The notes: generated by a model not told the origin, from the sequence alone. Shown: positions 17,181 to 26,558, numbered from the stretch's first letter. The stretch: 64,000 nucleotides of DNA from JAJPHF01 sp035293805 (GCA_035293805.1 DATGMD010000010.1:62001-126000), one strand, 5' to 3'. Program-made: numbers and translations.

Positions 17181-18314
17181 GTGCGCATCGGGATCGACTA
17201 CACCGCTGCCGTGAACCAGCGTGCCGGCATCGGCCGCTTCGTCCGCAACCTGGTCGCCAGCCTGGTCGCCCTCGACCGTGACGACCAGTTCGTCCTCTTG
17301 CACACCACCCCCAATCCGGGCGCCGAGGTGTCCGTCCCCGCCGCGCCGAACGTCTCGACCTCGGAGTTCCGTTTTCCCGAGCGCTGGATGACCATTCTCT
17401 GGCACCGCCTGCGCGTGCCGCTGCCCGTGGAGTGGGCCACCGGGCCAGTCGACATCTTCCACGCGCCGGACTTCGTGCTGCCGCCCGTGCGCCGCGCGCG
17501 CCGCGTGCTCACGGTCCACGACCTGGCCTTCTTGCTCTACCCGGAGTGCGCGGACGCGCGGCTGCGCGAGTACCTGATGAGCGCCGTGCCGCGCTCGGTG
17601 CGGGCAGCCGACTTCGTCGTGGCCGACTCGGCGAACACGCAGAACGACGTCATCTGCCTGCTCGGCGCCGATCCGGCGCGGACGGCCGTCGTGCCCGGCG
17701 GGGTCGAGCCCCGCTTCCGGCCCGCCGCGCCCGAGGCGGTGGCCAGCCTGCGCGCTCGTCTCGGCCTCGTCGAGCCCTTTATCCTGTCGATCGGCATGAT
17801 CGAGCCGCGCAAGAACTGGCAGGGCCTTATCCGCGCCTACAACACGGTGCGGGCCCGCCACCGTCTGCCCCACCGTCTGGTGCTGGCCGGGCCGCGCGGC
17901 TGGCTGTCGGACGTCATCTTCGAGGAGCGCGACCGCTCGCCGTTCCGCAACGACGTGATCTTCCCCGGCTTCATCGCGGACGACGACCTGCCGACGCTCT
18001 ACAGCGCCGCCGACCTGTTCGCGTTCCCATCGTACTACGAGGGCTTCGGCCTGCCGCCGCTGGAGGCGATGGCCTGCGGCACGCCGGTCGTCGTGTCGGA
18101 CGCCGCGTCGCTGCCCGAGGTCGTGGGCGACGCGGGGCTCACGGTCCCCGCCGAGGACACGGAGGCGCTCGCCGACGCCCTGGAGCGCGGGCTGCTGGAC
18201 GAGGCGCTGCGCGCGCGCCTGCGGGCGGACGGCCTGGCGCGGGCGGCCAAGTTCACCTGGGGCGCGGCCGCCGCGGCCCTGTTGACGGTCTACCATCACG
18301 TCGTCGCCGCCTGA
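17181..18314 (+). CDS. Glycosyltransferase family 4, first of three
   Basis: 377 aa GT-B fold enzyme. The donor-binding C-terminal lobe has FPSYYEGFGLPPLEAMACG, the EX7E motif of GT4, and the acceptor lobe opens MRIGIDYTAAVNQRAGIGRF (first codon is GTG). EPRKNWQGLIRAY is the phosphate-loop segment typical of mannosyl- or related transferases. Donor and acceptor sugars cannot be read from sequence. It belongs to the polysaccharide cluster; no strong ribosome-binding site is seen, which suggests coupling to the upstream gene. Confidence 0.9.
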   Translation: MRIGIDYTAAVNQRAGIGRFVRNLVASLVALDRDDQFVLLHTTPNPGAEVSVPAAPNVSTSEFRFPERWMTILWHRLRVPLPVEWATGPVDIFHAPDFVLPPVRRARRVLTVHDLAFLLYPECADARLREYLMSAVPRSVRAADFVVADSANTQNDVICLLGADPARTAVVPGGVEPRFRPAAPEAVASLRARLGLVEPFILSIGMIEPRKNWQGLIRAYNTVRARHRLPHRLVLAGPRGWLSDVIFEERDRSPFRNDVIFPGFIADDDLPTLYSAADLFAFPSYYEGFGLPPLEAMACGTPVVVSDAASLPEVVGDAGLTVPAEDTEALADALERGLLDEALRARLRADGLARAAKFTWGAAAAALLTVYHHVVAA

Positions 18315-18358
18315 CGCCCCCGCGGTGCGCCTCGCGCCGCGAGCGCGCCGGGATGCTT

Positions 18359-18364
18359 TACAAT
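18359..18364 (+). promoter_or_regulatory. Candidate -10 box before second glycosyltransferase
   Basis: TACAAT in the 129-bp gap between the first two GT4 genes, 79 bp before the next start. No -35 at the expected distance. Confidence 0.3.
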
Positions 18365-18443
18365 GGCGGCGTAGAGGCAGTCGCGGGCTCCCCTGGGCGC
18401 GGACGTCTCCAGCCGCTTAGACTCTCTTCTCGCGGGAGGCGTC

Positions 18444-19601
18444 GTGCGCATCGGCTTCAACGCCCTGTTCTTGCAGCAGCCCTCGACGGGCATCGGCCAG
18501 CATTGCTTCAACCTGCTGCAAGCCCTCGACCAGCACGATCGCGAGAACACCTACGTCCTGCTCAGCCCGCGCTTCCGGCGCGCGGCCGTCCCCCGCGTGC
18601 CCGACCTCTCGCCGCGCTTCCGCAGCGTCCAGCGGGTGACGGCGCTCGCCCGGCTCGGCGGCAACTTCGAAAAGCTCTGGTGGGAGCAAGTGGGCCTGCT
18701 GCGCGCGAGCCGCCGCGAATCGCTCGACCTCCTCCACTGCCCGTACTTCGCGTCGCCGCTCGTGTCCTCCATCCCGACGGTCGTGACGATCCACGACGTG
18801 ATCCCGCTCCTGCTGCCGGAGTATCGCGCCCGCCTGGCCGGCCGCGCCTACAGCGCGCTCTCGGCGCTCGCCGCGCGGCGCGCCCGCGCCGTGATCGCCG
18901 TCTCCGAGCACTCCAAGCGCGACATCGAGCGGACGCTGGGGCTGCCGCCCGAGCGCATCCACGTCATCGGCAACGCGGTAGACGCCAGCTACCAGCCGAT
19001 CCGCGACCCTCGCCTCCTCACGGCCGTGCGCGAGCGGTACGGGCTGACGGAGCGGTTTATCCTCTACTTTGGCGGTTTCGACGTGCGCAAGAACGTGCTG
19101 CGTGTGGTGCAAGCCTACGCTCGCATCCGCGAGGCGTTCGACGAGCCGTACCAGCTCGTGCTCGCCGGGCGCCTGCGCTACGTCGGCCACCCGCTGTATC
19201 CGGATCCGCGCGTGCTGGTACGAGAGCTGGGGCTGGAATCGGACGTGATCTTCACGGGCCAGATTCGCGAACAGGACAAGGCGCCGCTGTACAGCGCGGC
19301 CGAGGTGTTCGTCTTCCCCTCGCTCTACGAGGGCTTCGGCATGCCGGTGCTGGAGGCCATGGCCTGCGGCGCCGCGGTCGTCACCTCGAACAGCTCGGCG
19401 CTGCCCGAGGTCGCGGGCGACACGGCCGTGCTCGTGGACCCCAACTGCACCGACGCGATCGGCGCGGCGATCCTCGACCTCCTGCGCGATCCCGTCCGCC
19501 GCGAGGCGCTGGGCGAGGCCGCGCGCGCCCGGGCCGCGCACTTCTCGTGGGGCGCCGTCGCCGAGCAGACGATGAAGGTGTACGCCCAGGTTGCCGCGTG
19601 A
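18444..19601 (+). CDS. Glycosyltransferase family 4, second of three
   Basis: 385 aa GT-B enzyme, a paralogue of the previous gene: same opening (MRIGFNALFLQQPSTGIGQH), TIHDVIPLLLPEY near the middle, GGFDVRKNVLRVVQAY and the EX7E segment YEGFGMPVLEAMACG. GTG start after CGGGAGG. Together with its neighbours it probably adds successive sugars to a lipid carrier. Specificity is unknown. Confidence 0.9.
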   Translation: MRIGFNALFLQQPSTGIGQHCFNLLQALDQHDRENTYVLLSPRFRRAAVPRVPDLSPRFRSVQRVTALARLGGNFEKLWWEQVGLLRASRRESLDLLHCPYFASPLVSSIPTVVTIHDVIPLLLPEYRARLAGRAYSALSALAARRARAVIAVSEHSKRDIERTLGLPPERIHVIGNAVDASYQPIRDPRLLTAVRERYGLTERFILYFGGFDVRKNVLRVVQAYARIREAFDEPYQLVLAGRLRYVGHPLYPDPRVLVRELGLESDVIFTGQIREQDKAPLYSAAEVFVFPSLYEGFGMPVLEAMACGAAVVTSNSSALPEVAGDTAVLVDPNCTDAIGAAILDLLRDPVRREALGEAARARAAHFSWGAVAEQTMKVYAQVAA

Positions 19602-20698
19602 AAGTCCTCATGCTCTCCAAGGCGTGCCTGGTCGGCGCCTACCAGCGCAAGCTCGAAGAGCTGGCGCGCCACGACGCCATCGCGCTGACCTGCCTGGTGC
19701 CGCCGTACTGGCTGCAAGATGGGACGCCGATCCGGCTGGAGCGCGCGCACGTCCGCGGCTATCGGCTGGCCGTCACGCCCGTGCGCTTCAACGGCCACTT
19801 CCACGTCTTCCATTTCACCCGCCTGCGCGCCTGGCTGGCCGCCACCCAGCCGGACGTCGTCCACGTCGACGAGGAGCCATACAACCTGGCGACGGCCCTG
19901 GCGCTGCGGCTGGCCGCGCGCGCGGGCGCGCGCCGGCTGTTCTTTACCTGGCAGAACCTCTTGCGCCGCTATCCGCCGCCGTTCAGCCTCTGGGAGCGCT
20001 ACAGCTTCCACACCGCGCAGCACGCCCTCGCGGGCAACCGTGAGGCGGTGGACGTGCTGCACCAGAAAGGCTACCGTGGCCCGGTGACCGTGGTGCCGCA
20101 GTTCGGTATCGATCCCGAGGTGTTCCGGCCGCGCCCCCGCCCGGTCCGCCGCGAGTTCGTGATCGGCTACGCTGGCCGCCTGGTCGAGGAGAAGGGGCTG
20201 GACGTGCTGTTGGAGGCCGTGCAGGGGCTGGCGGGCCCGTGGCGGCTCCAGCTGGTCGGCAGCGGCCCCGCACAGCCGGCGCTCGCGCGCCAGGCGGCTC
20301 GCCTGGGCATCGCCGAGCGGGTCGAGTTCGTGGCGCAGGCCCCGTCGACGGCCATGCCCGCGATCGTGGCGGCCTGGGATGCGCTGGCGCTGCCGTCGCG
20401 GACCCGCCCTAACTGGAAGGAGCAGTTCGGGCGCATCCTGGTGGAGGCGATGGCCAGCGGCGTGCCCTGCGTCGGCTCCACGAGCGGCGAGATCCCGCAC
20501 GTCCTGGGCGACGCCGGGCTCGTGGTGCCCGAGGGCGAGGCGACGGCCCTGCGCGCGGCGCTTGCCCGCCTCCAGGACGACGCGGCGCTGCGGCAGGAGC
20601 TGGCGGCGCGCGGCCGGGCGCAGGCCGAGTCACGCTTCACCCACGCGCGCATCGCCGAGCAGACGTATCTCGTCTACCGGCGCCTGCTCGCGGCGTGA
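19598..20698 (+). CDS. Glycosyltransferase family 4, third of three
   Basis: 366 aa GT-B enzyme of a different subgroup: VKVLMLSKACLVGAYQRKLE at the N-terminus, VVHVDEEPYNLATALAL, then YAGRLVEEKGLDVLLEA and the EX7E motif as EQFGRILVE. The GTG start overlaps the stop of the second glycosyltransferase (GTGA), so it is translationally coupled. The first in-frame codons of the long open frame upstream are not part of this protein. It closes the glycan cluster. Confidence 0.88.
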   Translation: MKVLMLSKACLVGAYQRKLEELARHDAIALTCLVPPYWLQDGTPIRLERAHVRGYRLAVTPVRFNGHFHVFHFTRLRAWLAATQPDVVHVDEEPYNLATALALRLAARAGARRLFFTWQNLLRRYPPPFSLWERYSFHTAQHALAGNREAVDVLHQKGYRGPVTVVPQFGIDPEVFRPRPRPVRREFVIGYAGRLVEEKGLDVLLEAVQGLAGPWRLQLVGSGPAQPALARQAARLGIAERVEFVAQAPSTAMPAIVAAWDALALPSRTRPNWKEQFGRILVEAMASGVPCVGSTSGEIPHVLGDAGLVVPEGEATALRAALARLQDDAALRQELAARGRAQAESRFTHARIAEQTYLVYRRLLAA

Positions 20699-20734
20699 CG
20701 GCCCGGGCCGACATAGGCCGCGGCCGCCCGTTGG

Positions 20735-20743
20735 TGCTATACT
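20735..20743 (+). promoter_or_regulatory. rib operon promoter (extended -10)
   Basis: TG-C-TATACT with the TG at 20735-20736 and the hexamer at 20738-20743. No recognisable -35, as expected for an extended -10 promoter. Transcription would begin near 20750, 18 nt before the riboswitch P1 stem. Confidence 0.5.
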
Positions 20744-20765
20744 CACGACAACAAAATAGCGAGTG

Positions 20766-20986
20766 GGGCCTTCAGGGCAAGGTGAGGGGCGACGGCACCG
20801 CCGCCGTCCCAATTCCTGACCGGCGGTAATGCCACACGGCAGAGCCCGCGAGCCCCCCGCGGCACCGGGTGCTGGCGGCACCCTCGGGTGGGCGAGGCGA
20901 CCGGCCTGCGCCGCCCGGCGCATCGCGGGCGGGCAGATCTGGTGAGACGCCAGAGCCGACGGTACAGTCCGGATGGGAGAAGGCGA
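20766..20986 (+). ncRNA. FMN riboswitch (RFN element)
   Basis: Senses FMN and controls the riboflavin operon. Conserved blocks in order: TTCAGGGCAAGGTGA (20771 on), CCTGACCGGCGGTAAT (20815 on), AGAGCCCGCGAGCC (20841 on), GGGCAGATCTGGTGA (20931 on), CCAGAGCCGACGGTACAGTC (20951 on) and GGATGGGAGAAGG (20971-20983). The closing P1 stem is GCCTTC (20768-20773) with GAAGGC (20979-20984). The variable arm between the third and fourth blocks is long (about 75 nt) and GC-rich. Confidence 0.96.
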
Positions 20987-21002
20987 AGCTGTGGCGACAG
21001 CG

Positions 21003-21035
21003 GCCTGAAGGCACCATGCCTTCAGGCTATTTTTG
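21003..21035 (+). terminator. Riboswitch-controlled intrinsic terminator
   Basis: GCCTGAAGGCA (21003-21013), loop CCA, TGCCTTCAGGC (21017-21027), then TATTTTTG. Perfect 11-bp stem with a T-tract. Its 5' arm can pair with the P1 5' strand (20768-20776 with 21004-21012, 9 bp) and its 3' arm with the P1 3' strand (20979-20984 with 21018-21023), so it competes with P1: FMN bound means P1 closed and the terminator formed. Confidence 0.93.
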
Positions 21036-21068
21036 TTCCGCGCGGAATTCGGCGACGGGAGCGGCCAG

Positions 21069-22259
21069 GTGGACTTCATGGCACGCGCGCTCGAGCTGGC
21101 GGAGCGCGCACTGGGTGTCAGCAGCCCCAACCCGGCCGTCGGCGCGGTGATCGTCAAGGACGGGCGGATCGTGGGGGAGGGCTGGACGCAGCCCCCCGGC
21201 CAGGCGCACGCGGAAGTCGTGGCCCTTGAGCAAGCCGGCGACGCCGCGGGGGGCGCCACGATGTACGTGACGCTGGAGCCCTGCTGCCACTTTGGGCGGA
21301 CGCCGCCCTGCACCGACGCGCTGATCCGCGCGCGGGTGCGAGCCGTCCACATGGCGACCATCGATCCCAACCCCTTGGTCGCCGGGGGCGGCCGACGCGA
21401 CCTTGACAAGGCCGGCATCGAGACGGTGTTGGGCGAGTACGAGCGCGAGGCGCGCCGCCTGAACGAGGGCTACTTCAAGTTCATCACTCGCGGCCTGCCG
21501 TTCGTGGCGGTGAAGTGGGCGATGACGCTGGATGGCAAGATCGCTACCCGTACCGGCTCGTCGTTCTGGGTGACCGGCGCGGCGGCACGGGCGCGGGTGG
21601 CCCGCCTCCGCGCGCTGAGCGACGCGGTGCTGGTGGGCGTCGGCACGGTGCTCGCCGACGATCCACGGCTCACCGTGCGCCCGGAGGCCTTCCCCGCCGC
21701 GCTGCGCGCTCCCCTCGACCATCTGGCGAGGCGTCAGCCGCTGCGGGTCGTCCTGGACAGCCAGGCGCGCACGCCGCCGACGGCCCGGCTGGTGACGGGC
21801 GAGCTGCCCGGCGAGACGCTCATCCTCGTCACCGAGCGCGCTCCCGACGAGCGGCGGACGGCGTTGGAGGCTACCGCCGCCGAGGTAGTGGTCGTGCCCG
21901 AGTTGGACGGCCGGGTGCACCCGGCCGTGGCGATGCGGCTGCTAGCGGAGCGCCGCGGCATTACCTCGGTGCTCGTCGAGGCGGGCGGGACACTAGTGGC
22001 AGCCTTGCTCGAAGCGCGGCTCGTGGACAAGGTCTACGCGTTCCTGGCGCCGAAGGTCGTCGGCGGGGTCGCCGCGCCCACGCCCGTCGAGGGCACCGGC
22101 TGTCCCGAGATGGGACAGGCCGTGACGCTGCGGGACCTGCAGGTCGAGCAGCTCGGCGACGACGTGCTCATCGCCGGCTACGTGCCGCCCGTGCCCGACG
22201 AGGAGCGCGAGGGCTTGGCCATTGCCTCGCAGGCGGCGCCCCAGGCCGCGAGCGGATAG
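21069..22259 (+). CDS. ribD: Bifunctional riboflavin biosynthesis deaminase/reductase RibD
   Basis: Deaminates the pyrimidine product of GTP cyclohydrolase II and reduces its ribosyl side chain. 396 aa. Deaminase domain 1-145: zinc ligands in GQAHAEVVAL and TLEPCCHFGRTPPC; SSPNPAVGAVIV binds substrate. Reductase domain 150-380: FVAVKWAMTLDGKIAT, GVGTVLADDPRLTVR and VLVEAGGTLVAALLEARLVD. GTG at 21069 is chosen because GGAG lies seven bases upstream; the earlier TTG at 21033 falls on the terminator T-tract. First gene of the rib operon. Confidence 0.96.
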   Translation: MDFMARALELAERALGVSSPNPAVGAVIVKDGRIVGEGWTQPPGQAHAEVVALEQAGDAAGGATMYVTLEPCCHFGRTPPCTDALIRARVRAVHMATIDPNPLVAGGGRRDLDKAGIETVLGEYEREARRLNEGYFKFITRGLPFVAVKWAMTLDGKIATRTGSSFWVTGAAARARVARLRALSDAVLVGVGTVLADDPRLTVRPEAFPAALRAPLDHLARRQPLRVVLDSQARTPPTARLVTGELPGETLILVTERAPDERRTALEATAAEVVVVPELDGRVHPAVAMRLLAERRGITSVLVEAGGTLVAALLEARLVDKVYAFLAPKVVGGVAAPTPVEGTGCPEMGQAVTLRDLQVEQLGDDVLIAGYVPPVPDEEREGLAIASQAAPQAASG

Positions 22260-22269
22260 GGGGAGTGGA

Positions 22270-22860
22270 GTGTTCACCGGCATCGTCGAGGAAACCGGGA
22301 CCGTCCGCGCGCTCGACGAGCGCGACGGCAGCATCGCCCTGCAGGTAGAGGCGCGGACCGTCTGCGACGATCTGCGGCTGGGCGACAGCATCGCCGTGAA
22401 CGGCGTCTGCCTGACGGTCACGGCGCACGATGCCAACAGCTTCACCGTCGGGCTGGCGCCGGAGACGCTGCGCCGCACCGATCTGGGCGATCTGCGCCCC
22501 GGCGCCCGCGTCAACCTGGAGCGCGCGCTCGCGGCGGGCGGCCGCATGGGCGGCCACTACGTGCAGGGACACGTGGACGGCACGGGCGAGATCGTGAGTG
22601 TGCGCCCCGAGGGCGACTCGCTCTGGATGACGTTCCGCGCGCCCGCCGAGCTGCTGCCCTATCTGGTCGTCAAGGGCTTCGTCGCCATCGACGGGATCAG
22701 CCTGACTATTACCGAGCGCCGCGCGGACACGTTTAGCGTGGCGCTCGTAGCCTACACGCAGAGCGTCGTCACGCTCGCGTCCAAGCGGCCGGGCGATCGC
22801 GTCAACCTGGAGGTCGACGTGATCGCGAAATATGTGGAGAGCCTGCTGCGGCGCGCGTAA
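22270..22860 (+). CDS. ribE: Riboflavin synthase alpha subunit RibE
   Basis: Dismutates two 6,7-dimethyl-8-ribityllumazine molecules to riboflavin. 196 aa made of two similar barrels: N-barrel begins FTGIVEETGTV and contains NGVCLTVT; C-barrel begins GGHYVQGHVDGTG and contains DGISLTITE. GTG start after GGGGGAG, ten bases behind the ribD stop. Also called ribC in some species. Confidence 0.97.
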   Translation: MFTGIVEETGTVRALDERDGSIALQVEARTVCDDLRLGDSIAVNGVCLTVTAHDANSFTVGLAPETLRRTDLGDLRPGARVNLERALAAGGRMGGHYVQGHVDGTGEIVSVRPEGDSLWMTFRAPAELLPYLVVKGFVAIDGISLTITERRADTFSVALVAYTQSVVTLASKRPGDRVNLEVDVIAKYVESLLRRA

Positions 22861-22902
22861 CGTGCCGCGCTACTGTGCCGGCCGCCGGAAAGGGGTGCCC
22901 CA

Positions 22903-24153
22903 ATGGCAGAAGTCAATCGCCGCGACACGCAGCGATTTGCGACCGTCGAGGAGGCGATCGAGGACTACAAGCAGGGAAAGCTAGTCATCATCGTCGACGA
23001 CGAGGACCGCGAAAACGAGGGCGACCTGTGCATGGCCGCCCAATTCGTCACGCCCGAGGCAATCACCTTTATGGCCCGCGAGGCGTGCGGCCTGATCTGT
23101 GTGCCGATGCTGCAATCCCGCCTGGAAGAGCTGCGGCTGCCGATGATGGTGCGCGAGAATACATCAGGCTTCGGCACGGCCTTTACCGTGACCGTCGACG
23201 CCGCGGCGAAGTATGGGGTGACCACCGGCATCTCGGCGGCTGACCGTGCGCGCACCATCCAGGTTCTAATCGACCCGAATACGAAGCCCCAAGACCTATC
23301 GCGCCCCGGCCACGTGCTCCCGCTCCGCTACGCCGAGGGCGGCGTGCTCCGGCGCACGGGTCAGACCGAGGCCTCGGTAGACCTCTGCAAGCTCGCCGGG
23401 CTCTATCCGGCAGCCGTCATTTGCGAGATCATGAACCCCGATGGGACCATGGCCCGGCTGCCCGAGCTGTGCGCCTTCGCGGAGCGCCACGGCATCAGGA
23501 TGCTCACCGTCGCCCACCTGATCGAGCACCGGCGCCGCACCGAGAAGCTCATCACGCAGCGCGCCCAGGCGCCGATTCCCACGGAATACGGCGAGTTCAT
23601 GCTCCACGTCTACGAGTCGTCGGTCGACAACCAGCACCACCTCGCGCTCGTGATGGGCGACGTGTCGGACGGCGAGCCGCCGCTGGTGCGCGTACACTCG
23701 GAGTGCCTGACGGGCGACGTGTTCGGCTCGCGCCGCTGCGATTGCGGCGAGCAGCTGCACGCGGCCATGGCGCGCATCGCAAGCGAGGGGCGGGGCGTCA
23801 TCCTGTACATGCGGCAGGAGGGGCGCGGCATCGGTCTGGTCAACAAGATCCGCGCCTACGAGCTGCAGGACGGGGGCATGGACACCGTCGAGGCCAACGT
23901 CCACCTGGGCTTCCCGCCCGACCCCCGCGACTACGGCATCGGCGCGCAGATCCTGGTCGACCTCGGCGTGCGGCGCATGCGGCTCATGACCAACAACCCC
24001 ACGAAGCGCGTGGGGCTCGAGGCGTTCGGGCTGGAGATCGTGGACATGGAGAAGATCCAGACGCCGGTGCGCCCCGAGAACCAGCGCTACCTGCTGACGA
24101 AGCAGCAAAAGATGGGGCACTTGCTCGGGCTGGGGCCCGCGGAAGGCATCTGA
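22903..24153 (+). CDS. ribBA: 3,4-dihydroxy-2-butanone-4-phosphate synthase / GTP cyclohydrolase II RibBA
   Basis: Supplies both committed precursors of riboflavin. 416 aa. DHBP synthase domain about 10-215: [12 protein letters not shown] (acidic metal loop), [36 protein letters not shown] cyclohydrolase II domain about 220-410: [20 protein letters not shown] holds the three zinc cysteines, then [14 protein letters not shown] and [14 protein letters not shown]. Both active sites look intact. Start at the ATG after AAAGGGG. Third gene of the operon. Confidence 0.97.
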   Translation: MAEVNRRDTQRFATVEEAIEDYKQGKLVIIVDDEDRENEGDLCMAAQFVTPEAITFMAREACGLICVPMLQSRLEELRLPMMVRENTSGFGTAFTVTVDAAAKYGVTTGISAADRARTIQVLIDPNTKPQDLSRPGHVLPLRYAEGGVLRRTGQTEASVDLCKLAGLYPAAVICEIMNPDGTMARLPELCAFAERHGIRMLTVAHLIEHRRRTEKLITQRAQAPIPTEYGEFMLHVYESSVDNQHHLALVMGDVSDGEPPLVRVHSECLTGDVFGSRRCDCGEQLHAAMARIASEGRGVILYMRQEGRGIGLVNKIRAYELQDGGMDTVEANVHLGFPPDPRDYGIGAQILVDLGVRRMRLMTNNPTKRVGLEAFGLEIVDMEKIQTPVRPENQRYLLTKQQKMGHLLGLGPAEGI

Positions 24154-24202
24154 CGCCGGGCCGCCGGTGCGGTCCGCGCGAGCGCTCCGAGGAGAGGCAG
24201 TG

Positions 24203-24718
24203 ATGGCAACGGTGTACGAGGGGCCGCTGGTCGCATCTGGGCTGCGATTCGCGATCGTCGTCGCGCGCTTCAACGGCTTCATCACCGAGCAGTTGCTCGC
24301 GGGCGCGCGCGACGGGCTGCGCCGTCACGGCGCCGCCGACGCCGACGTGGACCTCGCCTGGGTGCCCGGCGCGCTCGAGATCGCCATCACGGCCCAGCGG
24401 TTCGCCCAGAGCGGTCGCTACGCCGCGGTCATCTGTCTGGGCGCGGTGATCCGCGGCGCCACGCCGCACTTCGATTACGTCTGCAGCGAGACCGCCAAAG
24501 GCGTCGCCAACGTGGCGCTGCAGACCGGCGTGCCGTGCATCTTCGGCGTGCTGACGACGAACAGCATCGAGGAAGCGGTCGAGCGCGCGGGCACCAAGGC
24601 CGGCAACAAGGGCTACGACGCCGCGGTGGGCGCCATCGAGATGGCCACGCTGCTGCGCCAGATCGACGCGAGCGCCGAGGTCACCCCCCAGGCGCTGCCC
24701 CGCCGCGCCCGCTCGTAG
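24203..24718 (+). CDS. ribH: 6,7-dimethyl-8-ribityllumazine synthase RibH
   Basis: Condenses DHBP with the ribitylaminouracil; forms icosahedral or pentameric shells. 171 aa. [17 protein letters not shown], then [31 protein letters not shown] with the catalytic His, and [24 protein letters not shown] precedes a GTGATG pair; ATG chosen. Last gene of the rib operon, closed by a hairpin. Confidence 0.97.
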   Translation: MATVYEGPLVASGLRFAIVVARFNGFITEQLLAGARDGLRRHGAADADVDLAWVPGALEIAITAQRFAQSGRYAAVICLGAVIRGATPHFDYVCSETAKGVANVALQTGVPCIFGVLTTNSIEEAVERAGTKAGNKGYDAAVGAIEMATLLRQIDASAEVTPQALPRRARS

Positions 24719-24719
24719 C

Positions 24720-24746
24720 CCGCGAGACGTTCCCCGCGTCTCGCGG
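24720..24746. terminator. Bidirectional hairpin between ribH and plsY
   Basis: CCGCGAGACG (24720-24729) pairs with CGTCTCGCGG (24737-24746), a perfect 10-bp stem with a 7-nt loop starting two bases after the ribH stop. Convergent genes on each side, no T-tract. Confidence 0.55.
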
Positions 24747-24786
24747 TCGCTCGACGAGATCCCCTCGCGCCGCTCTCGGCCCCTGC

Positions 24787-25443
24787 TCAGGCCGGCTGGC
24801 TGCTCCGCTCTGACCGCGCCGCGGGCGCCTCGTCCATCTGCGCTGGCTGCCCCAGCCGGCGCTCGGTGCCCGCGAGCAGCCGCGCCACGTTGTCGCGGTG
24901 GGAGTACAGCAGAAAGCCCGCGCCGCCGGCCGCGAAGATGAGGTAGGCGCGCGGCGCGCGCCCGCGCGTCACCTGAGCGGCCAGCGCGGCGCCGCCCGCC
25001 AGCGCGCCCGCCAGCGAGCCGAGCGAGACGATACGCGTGCCCGCGATGGTGCCGACGCCGGCGACCGCCGCCACGAGCAGCGCGCCCGGGGACAGCGCCA
25101 GGAGCGCGCCCAGCCCCGTGGCGACGCCCCGGCCCCCCTTGCCGCCGAGGAACACCGAGTAGGTGTGCCCCGTCATGGCCAGGAGCGCGGCGACCGGGGG
25201 CGCCCAGTCGCTCCGCAAGCAGCGTCGCGCGAGCAGCACCGCCAGCACGCCCTTCAGCGCATCGCCCAGCAGGATGCCGGCCGCGGCCCGCTTGCCCAAT
25301 ACACGCAGCGCGTTGGTCGCGCCCGTCCGGCGGCTGCCGTGCTGGGTCAGATCGACGCCACGCGCGCGCGCCACCAACGCGCCAGTGGGGAACGCGCCGA
25401 GTAGGTACGCGCCGGCCAGCAATCCGACCCAGCGAAGCAGCAT
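24787..25443 (-). CDS. plsY: Acyl-phosphate:glycerol-3-phosphate acyltransferase PlsY
   Basis: Membrane enzyme that makes lysophosphatidate from acyl-phosphate, the first step of phospholipid synthesis. 218 aa, five to seven membrane helices. Family motifs: GSRRTGATNALRVLGK (usually GSGNxGATN), GHTYSVFLGGKGGRGVATGLG and YSHRDNVARLLAG. A hydrophilic tail of about 20 residues follows the last motif. It is divergent from gpsA, whose product supplies its glycerol-3-phosphate. Confidence 0.95.
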   Translation of the reverse strand: MLLRWVGLLAGAYLLGAFPTGALVARARGVDLTQHGSRRTGATNALRVLGKRAAAGILLGDALKGVLAVLLARRCLRSDWAPPVAALLAMTGHTYSVFLGGKGGRGVATGLGALLALSPGALLVAAVAGVGTIAGTRIVSLGSLAGALAGGAALAAQVTRGRAPRAYLIFAAGGAGFLLYSHRDNVARLLAGTERRLGQPAQMDEAPAARSERSSQPA

Positions 25444-25472
25444 CGCTATCCCCCTTGCGCCCGCGCGGGGCT

Positions 25473-25478
25473 ATTATA
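25473..25478 (-). promoter_or_regulatory. Candidate -10 box for plsY in a short palindrome
   Basis: TATAAT on the minus strand inside GGCTATTATAGCC (25469-25481), 30 bp before plsY and in the 87-bp spacer to gpsA. No good -35. Confidence 0.4.
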
Positions 25479-25530
25479 GCCACGAGACCGCCTCGGACTG
25501 GCGCCCGCCAGACACAGCAGGAGCAATAGC

Positions 25531-26547
25531 GTGGCCGACGTCGCCGTCCTGAACGCGGGGGGCTGGGGCACGGCGCTGGCTCGCGTGCTCGCGGAGCGGG
25601 GCCACCGCGTCGCGCTCTGGGCGCGGCGGCCGGAGCTAGCGGCCGCGCTGGCGCGCGAGCGCGAGAACGCCGCCTACCTGCCTGGTGTCGGCCTGCCCCC
25701 CGGCGTCGAGCCGACGACGGACCTGGCCGCCGCCGTGGCGTCCGCTCCCATCGTGCTCGTCGCGGCGCCCATGCGCGCCCTGCGCGAGCTGAGCCGTCGC
25801 CTCGCGCCGTGCCTGCGCCCCGACGCCTTGCTCCTCGTCGGTACGAAGGGGCTAGAGCCGGAGACGTGGCGGCGGCCCACCGAGGTGCTGGCCGCCGAGC
25901 TGGGCGACTCGGTCGCCGCCCGCCTCGCCGCACTGGCCGGCCCCAACCACGCCGAAGAGGTCGCCCGCGCGCTGCCGACCGCGGCGGTGGTCGCCTGCGC
26001 GGACGAGGCCGCGGCTCGGGCGCTGCAAGACGCCGTCGCCACGCCGGCCTTTCGGCTGTACACCAGCGCGGACGTGGTGGGCGTCGAGCTGTGCGCCGCC
26101 GCGAAGAACGTCATCGCGATCGCGGCGGGCGTGGCCGACGGACTGGGCTGCGGCGACAACGGGAAAGCCGCGCTCATCACCCGCAGTCTCGCCGAGCTAG
26201 GCCGGCTCGTGGCCGCCTATGGCGGCCAGGCGGCGACAGTCGCGGGCCTAGCCGGCGTGGGCGACCTGATCGCCACCTGCACCAGCCACCACAGCCGCAA
26301 CCGCTGGGCGGGCGAGCAGCTCGGCCACGGCCGGGCCCTGGCCGAGATTCTCGCATCAACGCCGATGGTCGTCGAGGGGGTGCCAGCCACGCGCGGCGTC
26401 GTCGCCCTCGGGCAGGCGGCCGGCGTCGACCTACCGATCTGCCAGGCCGTCTACCGCGTGCTCTACGAGGGCCAGCCGCCTCGCGCGGCTATCGCCGACC
26501 TTCTGACGCGCGCGCTCACCGCGGAAACCCACACGCCTCGGCGCTGA
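25531..26547 (+). CDS. gpsA: NAD(P)-dependent glycerol-3-phosphate dehydrogenase
   Basis: Reduces dihydroxyacetone phosphate to sn-glycerol-3-phosphate for lipids. 338 aa. Rossmann loop [10 protein letters not shown] at 8-17 (the first Gly of the usual GAGSWGTA is Asn), [29 protein letters not shown], catalytic Lys in [18 protein letters not shown], and the [14 protein letters not shown] substrate segment. GTG start. Divergent from plsY: a functional pair for phosphatidate synthesis. Confidence 0.96.
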   Translation: MADVAVLNAGGWGTALARVLAERGHRVALWARRPELAAALARERENAAYLPGVGLPPGVEPTTDLAAAVASAPIVLVAAPMRALRELSRRLAPCLRPDALLLVGTKGLEPETWRRPTEVLAAELGDSVAARLAALAGPNHAEEVARALPTAAVVACADEAAARALQDAVATPAFRLYTSADVVGVELCAAAKNVIAIAAGVADGLGCGDNGKAALITRSLAELGRLVAAYGGQAATVAGLAGVGDLIATCTSHHSRNRWAGEQLGHGRALAEILASTPMVVEGVPATRGVVALGQAAGVDLPICQAVYRVLYEGQPPRAAIADLLTRALTAETHTPRR

Positions 26548-26558
26548 AGAGGCCTCCG

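Noticed and set aside
17432..19597. Large N-terminal extension of the third glycosyltransferase frame
   Set aside because: It is an out-of-frame reading of the two preceding glycosyltransferases; the real start is the GTG at 19598 overlapping the previous stop.
20699..21068. A small protein gene within the rib leader
   Set aside because: The open frames here cross the riboswitch and terminator, which fully explain the conserved sequence.
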